Shown: positions 15,960-26,351 of the stretch, in pieces
How the letters are laid out: every line of letters starts with the position of its first letter
Numbering within the stretch: the stretch's first letter is position 1
Assembly: GCF_030651595.1 (NCBI RefSeq)
Contig: NZ_JAUSCH010000134.1
Coordinates: forward strand, 1-35,113
Direction of reading: 5' to 3'
DNA from: Candidatus Oleimmundimicrobium sp.
Lineage (GTDB): Bacteria; Actinomycetota; Aquicultoria; UBA3085; Oleimmundimicrobiaceae
Length of the DNA stretch: 35,113 nt
The notes under the pieces: model-generated
Told to the model about the DNA's origin: nothing
What the model saw: only the letters and a program-made list of their open reading frames with translations
Database searches by the model: none
Made by a program: the position numbers and the translations under genes

Positions 15960-16964
15960 GTGAAATATTTAAGAAGGCCATCCCGCAAAAAGCAATTTAT
16001 TAAATTTCTGGTGCCATTTTTGTTTGTTCTGGGACTGCTCTATTTTTTAGGTCAACTTGGCGAGAGCAAGCCCTCAGAATTTACAGAATACGCAATTCAG
16101 GTAAATAAAATGATTCGTGCCTCAAACGAAACGGCTGAGGGCTTTAACGAACTAAAAATACAAGCACCCACTATTTCTCGAGCTGAGCTGAAGGCCAGAT
16201 TAATTCAATATACGAAGGACTGTGCCGATGTGCAAGAAGACTGTGCTTCATTGATGGTGCCTGAAGAATTGAGAAAAATACATCCTTATTTGCAGCTTTG
16301 TTTTGAAATGCGGGGGAAAGGGATGGAAGATTATCAACCGGCTATATTTAACGCTCTTAAAGATGAAGATTTAGAAGTTGCTACATCCCAAGTGTCTAAA
16401 GCATTGAGATATCTATCATTGAGCGATGACGCATACGTTCTCTTTAAAGAGAACGCGGAGGAGTTTTTTAGAGAGAAGGGAGTCGATGCTTCTCTGTTGG
16501 AACTGACATCTTTCGATGCTGAGCTGGCTTTTGATAAATCGGGTGTCTTGTCTTTTTTACAAGAACTTAAAGGGATTGAGGCCTTAGAAATAATTCACGG
16601 CGTTGCCATAGTGGAGCTTTCAACTAATCCGAAACAAACGAGTTATGATGAAAGTTCAAAAACGGCGATTTTGCCTGAAGTTGAAGAATTTGTTGTGGTG
16701 GTAACAGTTGAAAATCAAGGGAATCAAATTGAGAACAATCTTCTGGTTGAAGCCATCCTTAAATCAGAAATTGAGCTTGAAGGGCAGCTTAAAAGCGTTA
16801 AAATTAACTCCCTTGCACCTGGGGCACGAAAAACCATAACAATACGGGGGCTGAAGCCCACCGGAAGCGGTGTTATTAATCTCTTTACGGTAACCGTTGG
16901 CCCCTTGGTTGGGGAAAAACTTATAACAAACAATACCAGGGAGTACAAGTTTGTACTTAAGTAG
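15960..16964 (+). CDS. Membrane-anchored protein of unknown function with C-terminal Ig-like (CARDB-like) domain
   Basis: A 334-aa protein I do not recognise. A basic N-terminus (RRPSRKKQFIKF) leads into one membrane helix (about 13-31, FLVPFLFVLGLLYFLGQLG), so the rest is outside the cell. The middle (about 35-190) is helical with two Cys near 86 and 91. Residues about 235-334 look like a CARDB-type beta-sandwich: VVVTVENQGNQIENN, APGARKTITIRGLKPTG, and a closing VTVGP...ITNNTREY strand pair. GTG 15960 has no ribosome site at a useful distance. GGAGGAG at 15917-15923 is well placed for an in-frame ATT at 15927, which would add 11 residues. The 3' end overlaps larC, on the other strand, by 8 nt. 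Confidence 0.75.
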   Translation: MKYLRRPSRKKQFIKFLVPFLFVLGLLYFLGQLGESKPSEFTEYAIQVNKMIRASNETAEGFNELKIQAPTISRAELKARLIQYTKDCADVQEDCASLMVPEELRKIHPYLQLCFEMRGKGMEDYQPAIFNALKDEDLEVATSQVSKALRYLSLSDDAYVLFKENAEEFFREKGVDASLLELTSFDAELAFDKSGVLSFLQELKGIEALEIIHGVAIVELSTNPKQTSYDESSKTAILPEVEEFVVVVTVENQGNQIENNLLVEAILKSEIELEGQLKSVKINSLAPGARKTITIRGLKPTGSGVINLFTVTVGPLVGEKLITNNTREYKFVLK

Positions 16965-18144
16965 GGTTTTTTAATACTTTTTCTGCAACTTTTTTAATCT
17001 CATCGTAGACTTCTTTAACGGCTACGCCTTTTTCTTTTGCAAGGAGGGCGCAGTCATCGTACTCGGGTGAGACGCTGACTATCTCGTTTTTAAATTTTCC
17101 CACCTTGACTTTAGCTTCACCAAATTTTGTTTTTACGATGACTATTTCACGCAAGGCTTTTCTACGCACTTTTTTTGAAATTCGCACCCCCAAAGTGTTT
17201 GTCTCTTTAAAGATTATATCCATGATAGCCTCTTCTTTTTGAATGGGGGCGAGTGCTGAAATAGTCGTTCCCGGCCGGTTTTTTTTCATATATACGGGAG
17301 TTGTCCATACATCAAGAGCCCCCGCGTTAAAGAGTTTTTCCATTATATATCCATAAAATTCGGGATTCATGTCGTCGATATTAGTATCTACGACAATCAC
17401 TTCATCTTCCTCAACCTCTTTATGGGTAGAAATCATTTCGCCGATGATAACCCTTAACACGTTTGGTCTTTTTAAATCCCTTGTTCCGGCTCCATAACCT
17501 GTTGAGATAATCCTTAAGGGTGGAATTTCTCCAAAATGCTCTGTGTAAGTTTTGATGATAGACGCACCGGTAGGCGTAGTGAGCTCCGTGTTTTCTCCAC
17601 CGAAATAGATGGGAACATCTTTTAAGATTTCAAGCGTTGCGGGAGAGGGAATTGGCATAATGCCATGATTGGTTTTAGTGAGTCCTGTTCCGGTGGCAAC
17701 GGGGGAGGCGAAGACCTTTTCGATTTTTAAATAGTTTAATCCGATAGCAGTTCCAACAATATCAATTATTGAATCGGTGGCGCCTACTTCATGAAAGTGG
17801 ACATTGTTGAGCTTCTTTTTGTGTATTTTTGCTTCTGCTTGAGCAAGGGTGAGGAAAACCTTTTTACCATTCTCTTTGATGGTCATATCCAATTTGCTAT
17901 CGTCAATTAAATTTTTTACGTTACTCCAATAACGGATGATACCTTTTTCTTCAGCTTGGACATAGACTTTGGTCGCGGCGATTCCTGCCTTTTCAACTTT
18001 TTTTGCCGTTATTGAATAATTTTTCAATGGAAGTTTTTTTAGCTCGTTCTCGAGCACTTCAAAAGGCAGCCCGGCATCTAAAAGCGCGCCCAGAGTCATG
18101 TCTCCGCTTATTCCGGAAAAACAATCAAAGTAAGCTACCTTCAT
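16957..18144 (-). CDS. larC: Nickel insertion protein LarC (pyridinium bis-thiocarboxylic acid mononucleotide nickel insertase)
   Basis: A 395-aa CTP-dependent nickel insertase that makes the nickel-pincer nucleotide cofactor in its last step. Family marks: N-terminal AYFDCFSGISGDMTLGALLD, NVHFHEVGATDSIIDIVG near 118-135, TTPTGASI near 190, and VVDTNIDDMNPEFYGY near 247-262. Both LarC1 and LarC2 regions are in one open frame; no frameshift is needed, unlike the programmed frameshift known in Lactobacillus. It is the last gene of the larE-larB-DUF5677-larC run, 34 nt after the DUF5677 gene. larA (the racemase) is not in the window, so another cofactor user must be elsewhere. Confidence 0.95.
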   Translation of the reverse strand: MKVAYFDCFSGISGDMTLGALLDAGLPFEVLENELKKLPLKNYSITAKKVEKAGIAATKVYVQAEEKGIIRYWSNVKNLIDDSKLDMTIKENGKKVFLTLAQAEAKIHKKKLNNVHFHEVGATDSIIDIVGTAIGLNYLKIEKVFASPVATGTGLTKTNHGIMPIPSPATLEILKDVPIYFGGENTELTTPTGASIIKTYTEHFGEIPPLRIISTGYGAGTRDLKRPNVLRVIIGEMISTHKEVEEDEVIVVDTNIDDMNPEFYGYIMEKLFNAGALDVWTTPVYMKKNRPGTTISALAPIQKEEAIMDIIFKETNTLGVRISKKVRRKALREIVIVKTKFGEAKVKVGKFKNEIVSVSPEYDDCALLAKEKGVAVKEVYDEIKKVAEKVLKNPT

Positions 18145-18178
18145 CTAATCATTCCTTTTATCGGTTGGCGAGCCAGAT

Positions 18179-19015
18179 TTAATGCCCAAAATCTTTTATG
18201 AATTTATTCTTAAGATTTTGGATTTTTTGCTCTTCCCCGAGTTCGTGAATTTCGTTAAATTTTGCAATAATTTTTAGAAAAATATGAAAACTCAAAGCGA
18301 GCCAAGTTGCAATGTGTCCCTTGCTTGGTTGAGCGCGCAGAGTTAGTTTGCCCTTAACAGGCACAATAAAATCGTCCGAATTGATTGGGTTTGGATGGGC
18401 CGCGTTGGATAAGAGCCAATATGCTTTGTCATAAAGAAATAAAAATTCATTTTTACGAGAGGATTCATCACCTACAAGCGCTTTATCAATTTCTTTAGCC
18501 ATCTCCCGGCGATTTTTAGGTGACCATTTTCTGTACTTCTGAAAACTCTTTAAAGTTCTTTCATCAATTTTTTGGTAATTGTTTAAAATCTCTTCTTTTA
18601 TCTCAAGAGGGACCAGTACGTCCTGGTGTCCATCGTTCTCCAGCTTTTTCAATGCTTCCCTGTACATAAAAGAGGCAAAGTCTAAAAATCTTTTGCTTCT
18701 ATCTTGGGGGTCAAGGGACATCCAATATAAATCGATAAGGTTTTCTAAGAGGCTTCTTAAAAGAGTACCGGCATCTTCACCAAAACCTTTAATGGACAGC
18801 GTTCTTGTGGCCCAATAAGTTTTTCGGCTTTTGGCAAAGAAAAGTATGGTTATTCTCTCAAACGCGGAAGTGGGCTCGAACTCTTTCTCGGACCACTCAT
18901 CTGCCAGTTTTAGCAGGTTATCGGTGTGGTCAAAAAGTTTTTTATGTTCTTTATACAAGCTTTTTTCGAAATCTTTTAGTGTTTTATTCGAAAAATTTTC
19001 TTGGTTGTTGCCCAT
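18179..19015 (-). CDS. DUF5677-family protein inside the lar operon
   Basis: A 278-aa, mostly helical soluble protein that matches DUF5677 in pattern: GTLLRSLLENLIDLYWM near 90-106 and a C-terminal SNAAHPNPI near 202, both typical of this family, which is related to HEPN-like helical folds. No enzyme activity is established. ATG 19015 follows the larB stop codon directly (TAAATG), so it is translationally coupled to larB. That makes a cofactor-related role or chance insertion equally possible; the sequence does not decide. Confidence 0.7.
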   Translation of the reverse strand: MGNNQENFSNKTLKDFEKSLYKEHKKLFDHTDNLLKLADEWSEKEFEPTSAFERITILFFAKSRKTYWATRTLSIKGFGEDAGTLLRSLLENLIDLYWMSLDPQDRSKRFLDFASFMYREALKKLENDGHQDVLVPLEIKEEILNNYQKIDERTLKSFQKYRKWSPKNRREMAKEIDKALVGDESSRKNEFLFLYDKAYWLLSNAAHPNPINSDDFIVPVKGKLTLRAQPSKGHIATWLALSFHIFLKIIAKFNEIHELGEEQKIQNLKNKFIKDFGH

Positions 19016-19762
19016 TTATTCTCCCAATTGATTTATCAATGTGGCGATGTGTCCTGCTCCAAATCCATTATCTATATTTACGACAGCTACGCCCGGAGCG
19101 CAAGAGTTCATCATTGTAAGAAGAGCGGCAAGCCCTCCGAAACTTGCTCCATACCCTATGTTTGTGGGAACGGCAATAACCGGACACGAAACAAGTCCTC
19201 CCACCACGCTTGGGAGAGCTCCTTCCATGCCGGCCACGGCGATGATTACGCGAGCAGCTCTCAATTTTTCACTGTAGGCAAGAAGGCGATGGATTCCCGC
19301 TACGCCTACGTCATATAAGCGTTCTACCTTGCTTCCCATCATCTCGGCAGTTATGGCGGCTTCTTCGGCTACCCTTATATCTGATGTACCCGCGGTGATT
19401 ACGAGAATTTGTCCAATTTGGGGAGCTTTCTTCTCTTCAATTACTACTATTTTTGCCTCGGGATAATATCTAGCTTTGGGGGCTACCTTTTCTATCGTCT
19501 TAAATATTTGTTCATTGGCTTTTGTGGCAAGGATATTAACCTTGCTTTTTTTGAGAGATTTTACGATTTTACTTATCTCGTTCGGAGTTTTTCCGCTACA
19601 GAAAATTACTTCCGGAAACCCTGTTCTTAAGGGACGATGGTGGTCAACTTTGGCAAAACCAAGATCTTCAAATGGGAGATTTCGTAAATTTTCCATAGCC
19701 TCATCGACACCAACCTCGCCTTTTTTCACTTTCTCTATTAAGTCTTTAATCCCTGAATCCAT
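19016..19762 (-). CDS. larB: LarB, pyridinium-3,5-biscarboxylic acid mononucleotide synthase
   Basis: A 248-aa enzyme of the PurE-like family that carboxylates and hydrolyses nicotinic acid adenine dinucleotide, the first step of nickel-pincer cofactor synthesis. Visible marks: FAKVDHHRPLRTGFPEVIFC near 35-54, then the AIR-carboxylase-like fold with ITAGTSDIRVAEEAA near 122, GVAGIHRLL near 153, IAVAGMEGALPSVVGGL near 173 and a C-terminal NIDNGFGAGH. Length is normal. It lies 11 nt after larE and abuts the DUF5677 gene. Confidence 0.95.
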   Translation of the reverse strand: MDSGIKDLIEKVKKGEVGVDEAMENLRNLPFEDLGFAKVDHHRPLRTGFPEVIFCSGKTPNEISKIVKSLKKSKVNILATKANEQIFKTIEKVAPKARYYPEAKIVVIEEKKAPQIGQILVITAGTSDIRVAEEAAITAEMMGSKVERLYDVGVAGIHRLLAYSEKLRAARVIIAVAGMEGALPSVVGGLVSCPVIAVPTNIGYGASFGGLAALLTMMNSCAPGVAVVNIDNGFGAGHIATLINQLGE

Positions 19763-19773
19763 TAGCTATCTCC

Positions 19774-20580
19774 TTAAGGCGACTTATTCGTGCTCTTCTG
19801 ATTATATCCTTTTAAATCGAGGGATGTATAAATGAAGCCAATCTTATGAAGCTTTTCCCAAACCAAATTGCGTATTTTGGGCTCGAGAAGAAGCGGAATA
19901 TCTTCTACATTTGTTTCGATGCGGGCTGTGTGTTCTCCGTGAATCCTCACCCTTACGGTTTTTAACCCAAGCTTTTTTAAAAAATCCTCGGCCTCATCTA
20001 TTTTTTGGAGTTTGCCGGCAGTTATTATCTCATTCTGGAACACGCGTGTTGCTAAGCAGGTTTCGGAAGGCTTATCCCAATCCGGCCAATCAGATTCTTT
20101 TAAAAGTTTTCTAATTTCCTTTTTTCCAAAACCAACTTCGACAAGGGGCGATATTATCCCAAGCTCTTTAGCCACCAGTCTTCCGGGTCGAAATTCATTT
20201 TCGTCATCTGCGTTTGTTCCGTCAAGCAAACAATAAAAACCTTCTTTTTTGGCGGCCTCTTTTAGTTTTTTGTAGAGATTTTGTTTGCAAAAATAGCATC
20301 TCTTCTCTGTGTTTTTTAGAAAGTTCTCGTTTTTTAGTTCATCTGTTTCGAGGGTAAGGTGCTTCACCTTGAGGAATTCTGCAATTTCTTTCGCTCTTTT
20401 TAAGTTTTCCTTGGGGATTACGTCTAAACACCCCGTTATGGCTAACACATTTTTTCCGAGGGCCTCTTTGGCAGTTTTGAGAACGAACAGGCTGTCAACG
20501 CCTCCCGAAAAAGCGACGGCCACGCCGCTTGTTGATGAGATTATTTTGTAAAGTTTCTTGTATTTTAATCTGTAGGACAT
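19774..20580 (-). CDS. larE: LarE, sulfur transferase for nickel-pincer cofactor synthesis (three-cysteine type)
   Basis: A 268-aa PP-loop ATPase that adenylates the biscarboxylate precursor and converts it to thiocarboxylates. The PP-loop SGGVDS is at 25-30. Cys175 in PSETCLATR corresponds to the sacrificial Cys176 of Lactobacillus LarE. There is also a C95-YF-C98 pair (RCYFCKQ). Three conserved cysteines are the pattern reported for [4Fe-4S] cluster LarE such as that of Thermotoga maritima, which would work catalytically. I chose ATG 20580 because GGGAG lies 7 nt upstream; the frame extends to 20637 without such a site. First gene of the lar operon. Confidence 0.93.
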   Translation of the reverse strand: MSYRLKYKKLYKIISSTSGVAVAFSGGVDSLFVLKTAKEALGKNVLAITGCLDVIPKENLKRAKEIAEFLKVKHLTLETDELKNENFLKNTEKRCYFCKQNLYKKLKEAAKKEGFYCLLDGTNADDENEFRPGRLVAKELGIISPLVEVGFGKKEIRKLLKESDWPDWDKPSETCLATRVFQNEIITAGKLQKIDEAEDFLKKLGLKTVRVRIHGEHTARIETNVEDIPLLLEPKIRNLVWEKLHKIGFIYTSLDLKGYNQKSTNKSP

Positions 20581-20607
20581 TGTAACGCTCCCGGGAAATT
20601 TCTTAGA

Positions 20608-20637
20608 ATAATAATAACAGGCTAAAAGAGAATGCAA
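20608..20637 (-). promoter_or_regulatory. Possible promoter of the lar operon
   Basis: On the minus strand TTGCAT (20637-20632), an 18-nt spacer and TATTAT (20613-20608), about 30 nt before the larE start. A divergent -10, TATAAT at 20655-20660, faces the DUF4446 gene. Confidence 0.35.
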
Positions 20638-20686
20638 AAGACATGTCTATTGTGTATAATTTTACAAAAGTTAAGAGGAGGTTGTT

Positions 20687-21194
20687 TTGTTGGCCATTAT
20701 TCAGAATCCGGTCATTTTAGGTACCATTATATTTGTTCTAATTGGTTGGTTAATCTTTCTATCAACCCAGCTTTTGATGATTCGTCGAAGGTACCGAGCG
20801 ATAAACGAGGCCGCGAAGAAAGGTGATCTCGCGAGTTTGATTAATCAATGTGTAAAAGATATTGATGAAGTTGAAACTCAGCTTAAAGAAGCCAAATTAC
20901 ATCAAGAACAAATTTGGAGTCAGCTTCAAGGGGCTATTCAGAGGGTGGGGATTGTAAGGTTTGATGCCTTTGGTGACATGGGGGGAAAACTTAGTTTTGC
21001 GGCAGCTTTTTTGAATGAAAATGGAAACGGGATTGTTGTCAGTACAATCAATGGTCGTCAAGAAAGTAGATGTTACGCAAAGCCGGTGGAAGAAGAAAGT
21101 TCGCCTTACGCTCTTTCTCAAGAGGAGAAGGAAGCAATTGCAAGGGCAATGACCAAGAGCAAGTCTAAACCTGGCAGAAGATTAGGGGGAGACT

Positions 21195-21208
<14 letters not shown>
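20687..21208 (+). CDS. DUF4446-family membrane-anchored protein
   Basis: A 173-aa protein with one N-terminal membrane helix (about 8-28, VILGTIIFVLIGWLIFLSTQLL), a coiled-coil-like helix (about 50-85), and the DUF4446 core VGIVRFDAFGDMGGKLSFA followed by GIVVSTINGR and YAKPV near 125. Function unknown. Translation starts at TTG (20687 or 20690) after AGGAGG at 20676-20681. TATAAT at 20655 is a probable -10. The 3' end overlaps pheA by 14 nt, so DUF4446, pheA and serS form one operon. Confidence 0.85.
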
Positions 21209-23319
<2,111 letters not shown>

Positions 23320-23321
23320 CG

Positions 23322-23370
23322 ACAGCTCTCAGTCACCAGCAAACCAATCAACAAGCCAACTACCAAACCC
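23322..23370. repeat. Degenerate 7-8-nt-period tract after serS
   Basis: It begins 3 nt after the serS stop and reads as AGCTCTC, AGTCACC, AGCAAACC, then AGCCAAC, TACCAAA. The word order drifts but the spacing stays near 7. Confidence 0.45.
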
Positions 23371-23420
23371 AATTAGATTGAAATAGAAAATTAACTCAAG
23401 CGTATAATTTTCTATGTGGC

Positions 23421-23444
23421 AACCGGTGTGCTTATCGGTTTTTT
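23421..23444 (+). terminator. Intrinsic terminator after the serS operon
   Basis: AACCG (23421-23425) pairs with CGGTT (23436-23440) over a 10-nt loop and runs into six T residues. It is the only terminator-like structure between serS and the helicase gene. Confidence 0.5.
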
Positions 23445-23520
23445 AGCAGGCAAAATGAAGGAGAGAAAAATCAAACAAACGTCATAGTACAAAGAAAGTC
23501 TGGATGGAAAGGTTTGTTAA

Positions 23521-25074
23521 ATGATTGAATTAAACTCTCTTTTTAAGCAAGCGCTTAAACTGATGGAAGAAACCGATAAGAATATTTTCATCACCGGTCG
23601 AGCGGGAACCGGAAAATCGACGCTGCTTGATTATTTTCGGTCAACTACCAAAAAAAACATTGTGGTTTTAGCGCCAACGGGCGTAGCGGCCGTGAATGTT
23701 TCCGGCCAGACCGTTCACTCATTTTTCGGCTTCAAACCGGGTGTGACGGTTGAGCAAGTTAGAAAAAAAGCAAAAAAGAAAACGTCTGTGGTTTACAAAA
23801 AGCTTGATGCAATTGTAATTGACGAGGTCTCCATGGTGAGAGCCGATCTTTTGGATTGCGTCGACCAGTTTCTAAGAATCAATGGCAAGATTTCAGGAGT
23901 GCCTTTTGGAGGCATCCAAATGATTTTTATTGGAGATCTTTATCAAATTCCGCCCGTCGTGATTGGGCATGAGCGGGAGACTTTTAGAAGTTACTACAAA
24001 AGTGAGCATTTTTTTGATGCGAAAGTTTTTAATGGCGTAGATGTTAAGTATTTGGAGCTTGAGAAGATTTATCGTCAAACAGACAAAAAATTCATAGAAC
24101 TCTTAAATAAAATTCGCAACAAGACTGTTAACGATAAAGATGTTGAGATGATTAACAAACGATATTTTGAAGATGAGAACAATTTACCGGGTGACGCTAT
24201 TTGTTTGACTACAACTAACGCGATGGCTGACGAGCAAAACAAAGCAAAGTTGACTCGGGTTCGTGGCAAACAGCATGTTTTTGAGGCTGAGATTAAGGGG
24301 AGGTTTGACGAAAAGCATTTTCCGGCCGAGAAAATACTTAAACTTAAAAAGAAAGCTCAAGTAATGCTTCTCAATAATGACTCGGCGGGTCGTTGGGTCA
24401 ATGGAACAATTGCTACTGTTAATGAGCTAAAGGACGATTATCTATCGGTTAAGCTTCCGGATGGAAGTATTGAGGAGTTAGCTCCATTTAAATGGAGCAT
24501 TTATAATTTTTTCTGGAACAAGGAAGCACAAGCTGTGGACGCGGAAACCATTGGCACATTTAAACAATATCCCGTTAAGCTTGCTTGGGCGATAACCATC
24601 CATAAAAGCCAAGGAAAAACGTTTGATGATGTGGTAATTGATATTGGGAGAGGCACATTTACGCCCGGGCAGTTGTATGTGGCTTTTTCTCGCTGTCGAA
24701 GTTTTGATGGCATTTTCTTGAAAAAAAAGATTAAGAAATCAAATATTTGGACGGATTGGCGAGTGGTAAAATTTGTTACCGAATATCAATATGGTCTTTC
24801 GGAAAAACGAATGTCTATTGATGAAAAAATAGGGTTAATTAAGAAAGCTATCGATGACGATTCTTTTTTAGAAATTACCTACTTGAGAGCTAAGGGCGAA
24901 AAATCGAAAAGAGCAATTAAACCGGAAAGTGTTGGCGAAATGGAATATAAGGAAAAAAGCTTCATTGGGGTTTGGGCATATTGTTTAAAGCGGAAGGACC
25001 ATCGAAGTTTTCGAGTTGATAGGATTTTAGAGATGAAAGAAATAAATCTCAACGAAGCGCCCCTTGGCGAGTGA
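23521..25074 (+). CDS. Pif1-family DNA helicase with C-terminal WYL domain
   Basis: A 517-aa superfamily 1B 5'-3' helicase. Helicase motifs in order: Walker A GRAGTGKST near 26, LAPTGVAAVNVSGQTVHSFF (Ia) near 49-68, DEVSMV (Walker B) near 101, GDLYQIPP near 139, and the C-terminal ITIHKSQGKTFDDVVID near 358 followed by QLYVAFSRCRS. Residues about 440-510 form a WYL-type domain (EITYLRAKGEKSKRAIKPES, then SFRVDRILEM). A WYL domain fused to Pif1 is known from Thermotoga elfii, where it binds single-stranded DNA. AAAGG precedes ATG 23521. The gene stands alone, with ctaB converging from the other side. Confidence 0.92.
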   Translation: MIELNSLFKQALKLMEETDKNIFITGRAGTGKSTLLDYFRSTTKKNIVVLAPTGVAAVNVSGQTVHSFFGFKPGVTVEQVRKKAKKKTSVVYKKLDAIVIDEVSMVRADLLDCVDQFLRINGKISGVPFGGIQMIFIGDLYQIPPVVIGHERETFRSYYKSEHFFDAKVFNGVDVKYLELEKIYRQTDKKFIELLNKIRNKTVNDKDVEMINKRYFEDENNLPGDAICLTTTNAMADEQNKAKLTRVRGKQHVFEAEIKGRFDEKHFPAEKILKLKKKAQVMLLNNDSAGRWVNGTIATVNELKDDYLSVKLPDGSIEELAPFKWSIYNFFWNKEAQAVDAETIGTFKQYPVKLAWAITIHKSQGKTFDDVVIDIGRGTFTPGQLYVAFSRCRSFDGIFLKKKIKKSNIWTDWRVVKFVTEYQYGLSEKRMSIDEKIGLIKKAIDDDSFLEITYLRAKGEKSKRAIKPESVGEMEYKEKSFIGVWAYCLKRKDHRSFRVDRILEMKEINLNEAPLGE

Positions 25075-25105
25075 GCGTCTATATGAAAAGTTGATGGATA
25101 AAGTT

Positions 25106-25960
25106 CTAAATCCAACAATCCAAAATCATTGCTAGAAATATTAGAAAGAGATAAGGGCTTGAAAACTTAAACAGTTGCCAACTCATTTTCTTTTCGGGGG
25201 TAAAGATAAGACGGATACTCATTATGGCGATAATTATTCCTGCGGCAATTGATGAAATTAAATAAATTCTTCCAAAGCTTGTTATTAAAAAAAGCGAAAA
25301 AGTTACCAATGCCAGAGCAAAAAGCGCAATCCACCTTATCGTAGTTTCATGGCTTGTTACTACCGGAAGCATCGGCACCTTCACTTTCTCGTAATCGTCA
25401 GAGAAATAAATAGCTAAACTCCAGATATGAATGGGTGTCCAAAAGATTATCAGTAAAGCCATCATAACCGGAATAAATTCAACCTTGCCAGCGATTGCGC
25501 TCCAAGCAACAAGCACAGGCATACCTCCGGCCGGGGCACCAAGGACTATGTTTAAGGGACTTTTACGTTTGGTTATGGCGTTATAGACTAAGGCGGAATC
25601 ACCTACACCCAAAAGCATGAAGAGGGCGGCCAGAGGATGAAGAAAATAGACCAATACGGTGCCAATAAAAATTAAAATCAAACTGTATATTAGTGCCTTT
25701 TTGGGCTCAATTCTTCCGCTTGGGATGGGGCGGTGTTCAGTTCGGGACATTTGGGCGTCAATATCTCTATCGATGTAGCAAGTGAGCGCATTGGTTCCAC
25801 CTGTCCCCAAAATAAGGGCGAGAGTTATTATGGCAAGAACACATGGCTCTGTTGTTGAATAAATTTTGACGGCAACAAGTGCCGCGGCCAGGGCGGTAAA
25901 TACCAAAAGCAATACCGAACGTGGTTTAGTTACTTCAATATAATCTTTAACTTTTGCCAT
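25106..25960 (-). CDS. ctaB: Protoheme IX farnesyltransferase (heme O synthase)
   Basis: A 284-aa UbiA-family membrane enzyme that adds farnesyl to heme b to make heme O for heme-copper oxidases. The first Asp-rich site is NALTCYIDRDIDAQMSRT near 58-75, and the second region reads FSDDYEKVKVPMLPVV near 182-197. About eight or nine hydrophobic helices are visible. AGGAG lies 8 nt before the ATG at 25960. No oxidase subunit genes are near, so the enzyme is encoded apart from its pathway partners. Confidence 0.94.
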   Translation of the reverse strand: MAKVKDYIEVTKPRSVLLLVFTALAAALVAVKIYSTTEPCVLAIITLALILGTGGTNALTCYIDRDIDAQMSRTEHRPIPSGRIEPKKALIYSLILIFIGTVLVYFLHPLAALFMLLGVGDSALVYNAITKRKSPLNIVLGAPAGGMPVLVAWSAIAGKVEFIPVMMALLIIFWTPIHIWSLAIYFSDDYEKVKVPMLPVVTSHETTIRWIALFALALVTFSLFLITSFGRIYLISSIAAGIIIAIMSIRLIFTPEKKMSWQLFKFSSPYLFLIFLAMILDCWI

Positions 25961-26122
25961 TTCTCACTCCTAAATTAACTCCTCGCTTATTTTCAACTAC
26001 AAATTTTAAGGCGTCAAGGGTTAAAGGAGTGTGGCAGATTGAGCTGCGGATTGGGCTATGATAAACTTACTTTGGCGTTTATTGTATTTTTATTTGCGAA
26101 ATGACAATAGAATTGTAAAATC

Positions 26123-26143
26123 AGTTAGTGGTTGACGGTTGAT
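26123..26143. repeat. 7-nt-period degenerate tract
   Basis: Three consecutive heptads: AGTTAGT, GGTTGAC, GGTTGAT. Each differs from the next at a few positions while the 7-nt spacing is exact. Confidence 0.6.
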
Positions 26144-26177
26144 AAAAAGGTATGAATCGTTTATCTTTGGATTTTTA

Positions 26178-26219
26178 AACTACTGACTAATAGTTAAGGG
26201 TAATGGGTAACGGATTGAA
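26178..26219. repeat. 7-nt-period degenerate tract
   Basis: Six heptads in phase: AACTACT, GACTAAT, AGTTAAG, GGTAATG, GGTAACG, GATTGAA. Confidence 0.6.
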
Positions 26220-26294
26220 GATCTGATGTACAGGTTAAGGACCTATCGGACAGTAGGATAGAAAAATTCGGGAATCGGCGGTCGGAGATTTTAA

Positions 26295-26339
26295 AGTTTT
26301 AATATTTACAATTTTCATTTTACAATTTGATAGATTTCT
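26295..26339 (+). repeat. Solitary right end of the tRNA-Ser-associated element
   Basis: The stretch up to ATAGATTTCT matches the right end of element B (28483-28518) and most of the right ends of A and C: TTTACAATTTTCATTTTACA. It abuts the tRNA-Ser 5' fragment at 26340, as if an earlier element lay to the left. Confidence 0.6.
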
Positions 26340-26351
26340 GGAGGGGTGGCT
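26340..26351 (+). repeat. tRNA-Ser 5' fragment, left border of element A
   Basis: GGAGGGGTGGCT, identical to the first 12 nt of tRNA-Ser(TGA) at 26894, and preceded by the same ATTTCT. The two copies frame element A as a direct repeat. Confidence 0.75.

Larger units (their letters stand above)
25961..26294. other. Non-coding stretch upstream of the first tRNA-Ser element
   Basis: No gene is supportable. It holds the ctaB leader (minus strand) and two 7-nt-period tracts, annotated separately at 26123 and 26178. Confidence 0.5.

Noticed and set aside
15794-15988. Minus-strand open frame with a GGGIRTRKPFRALSP-type peptide
   Set aside because: It is the antisense translation of tRNA-Leu.
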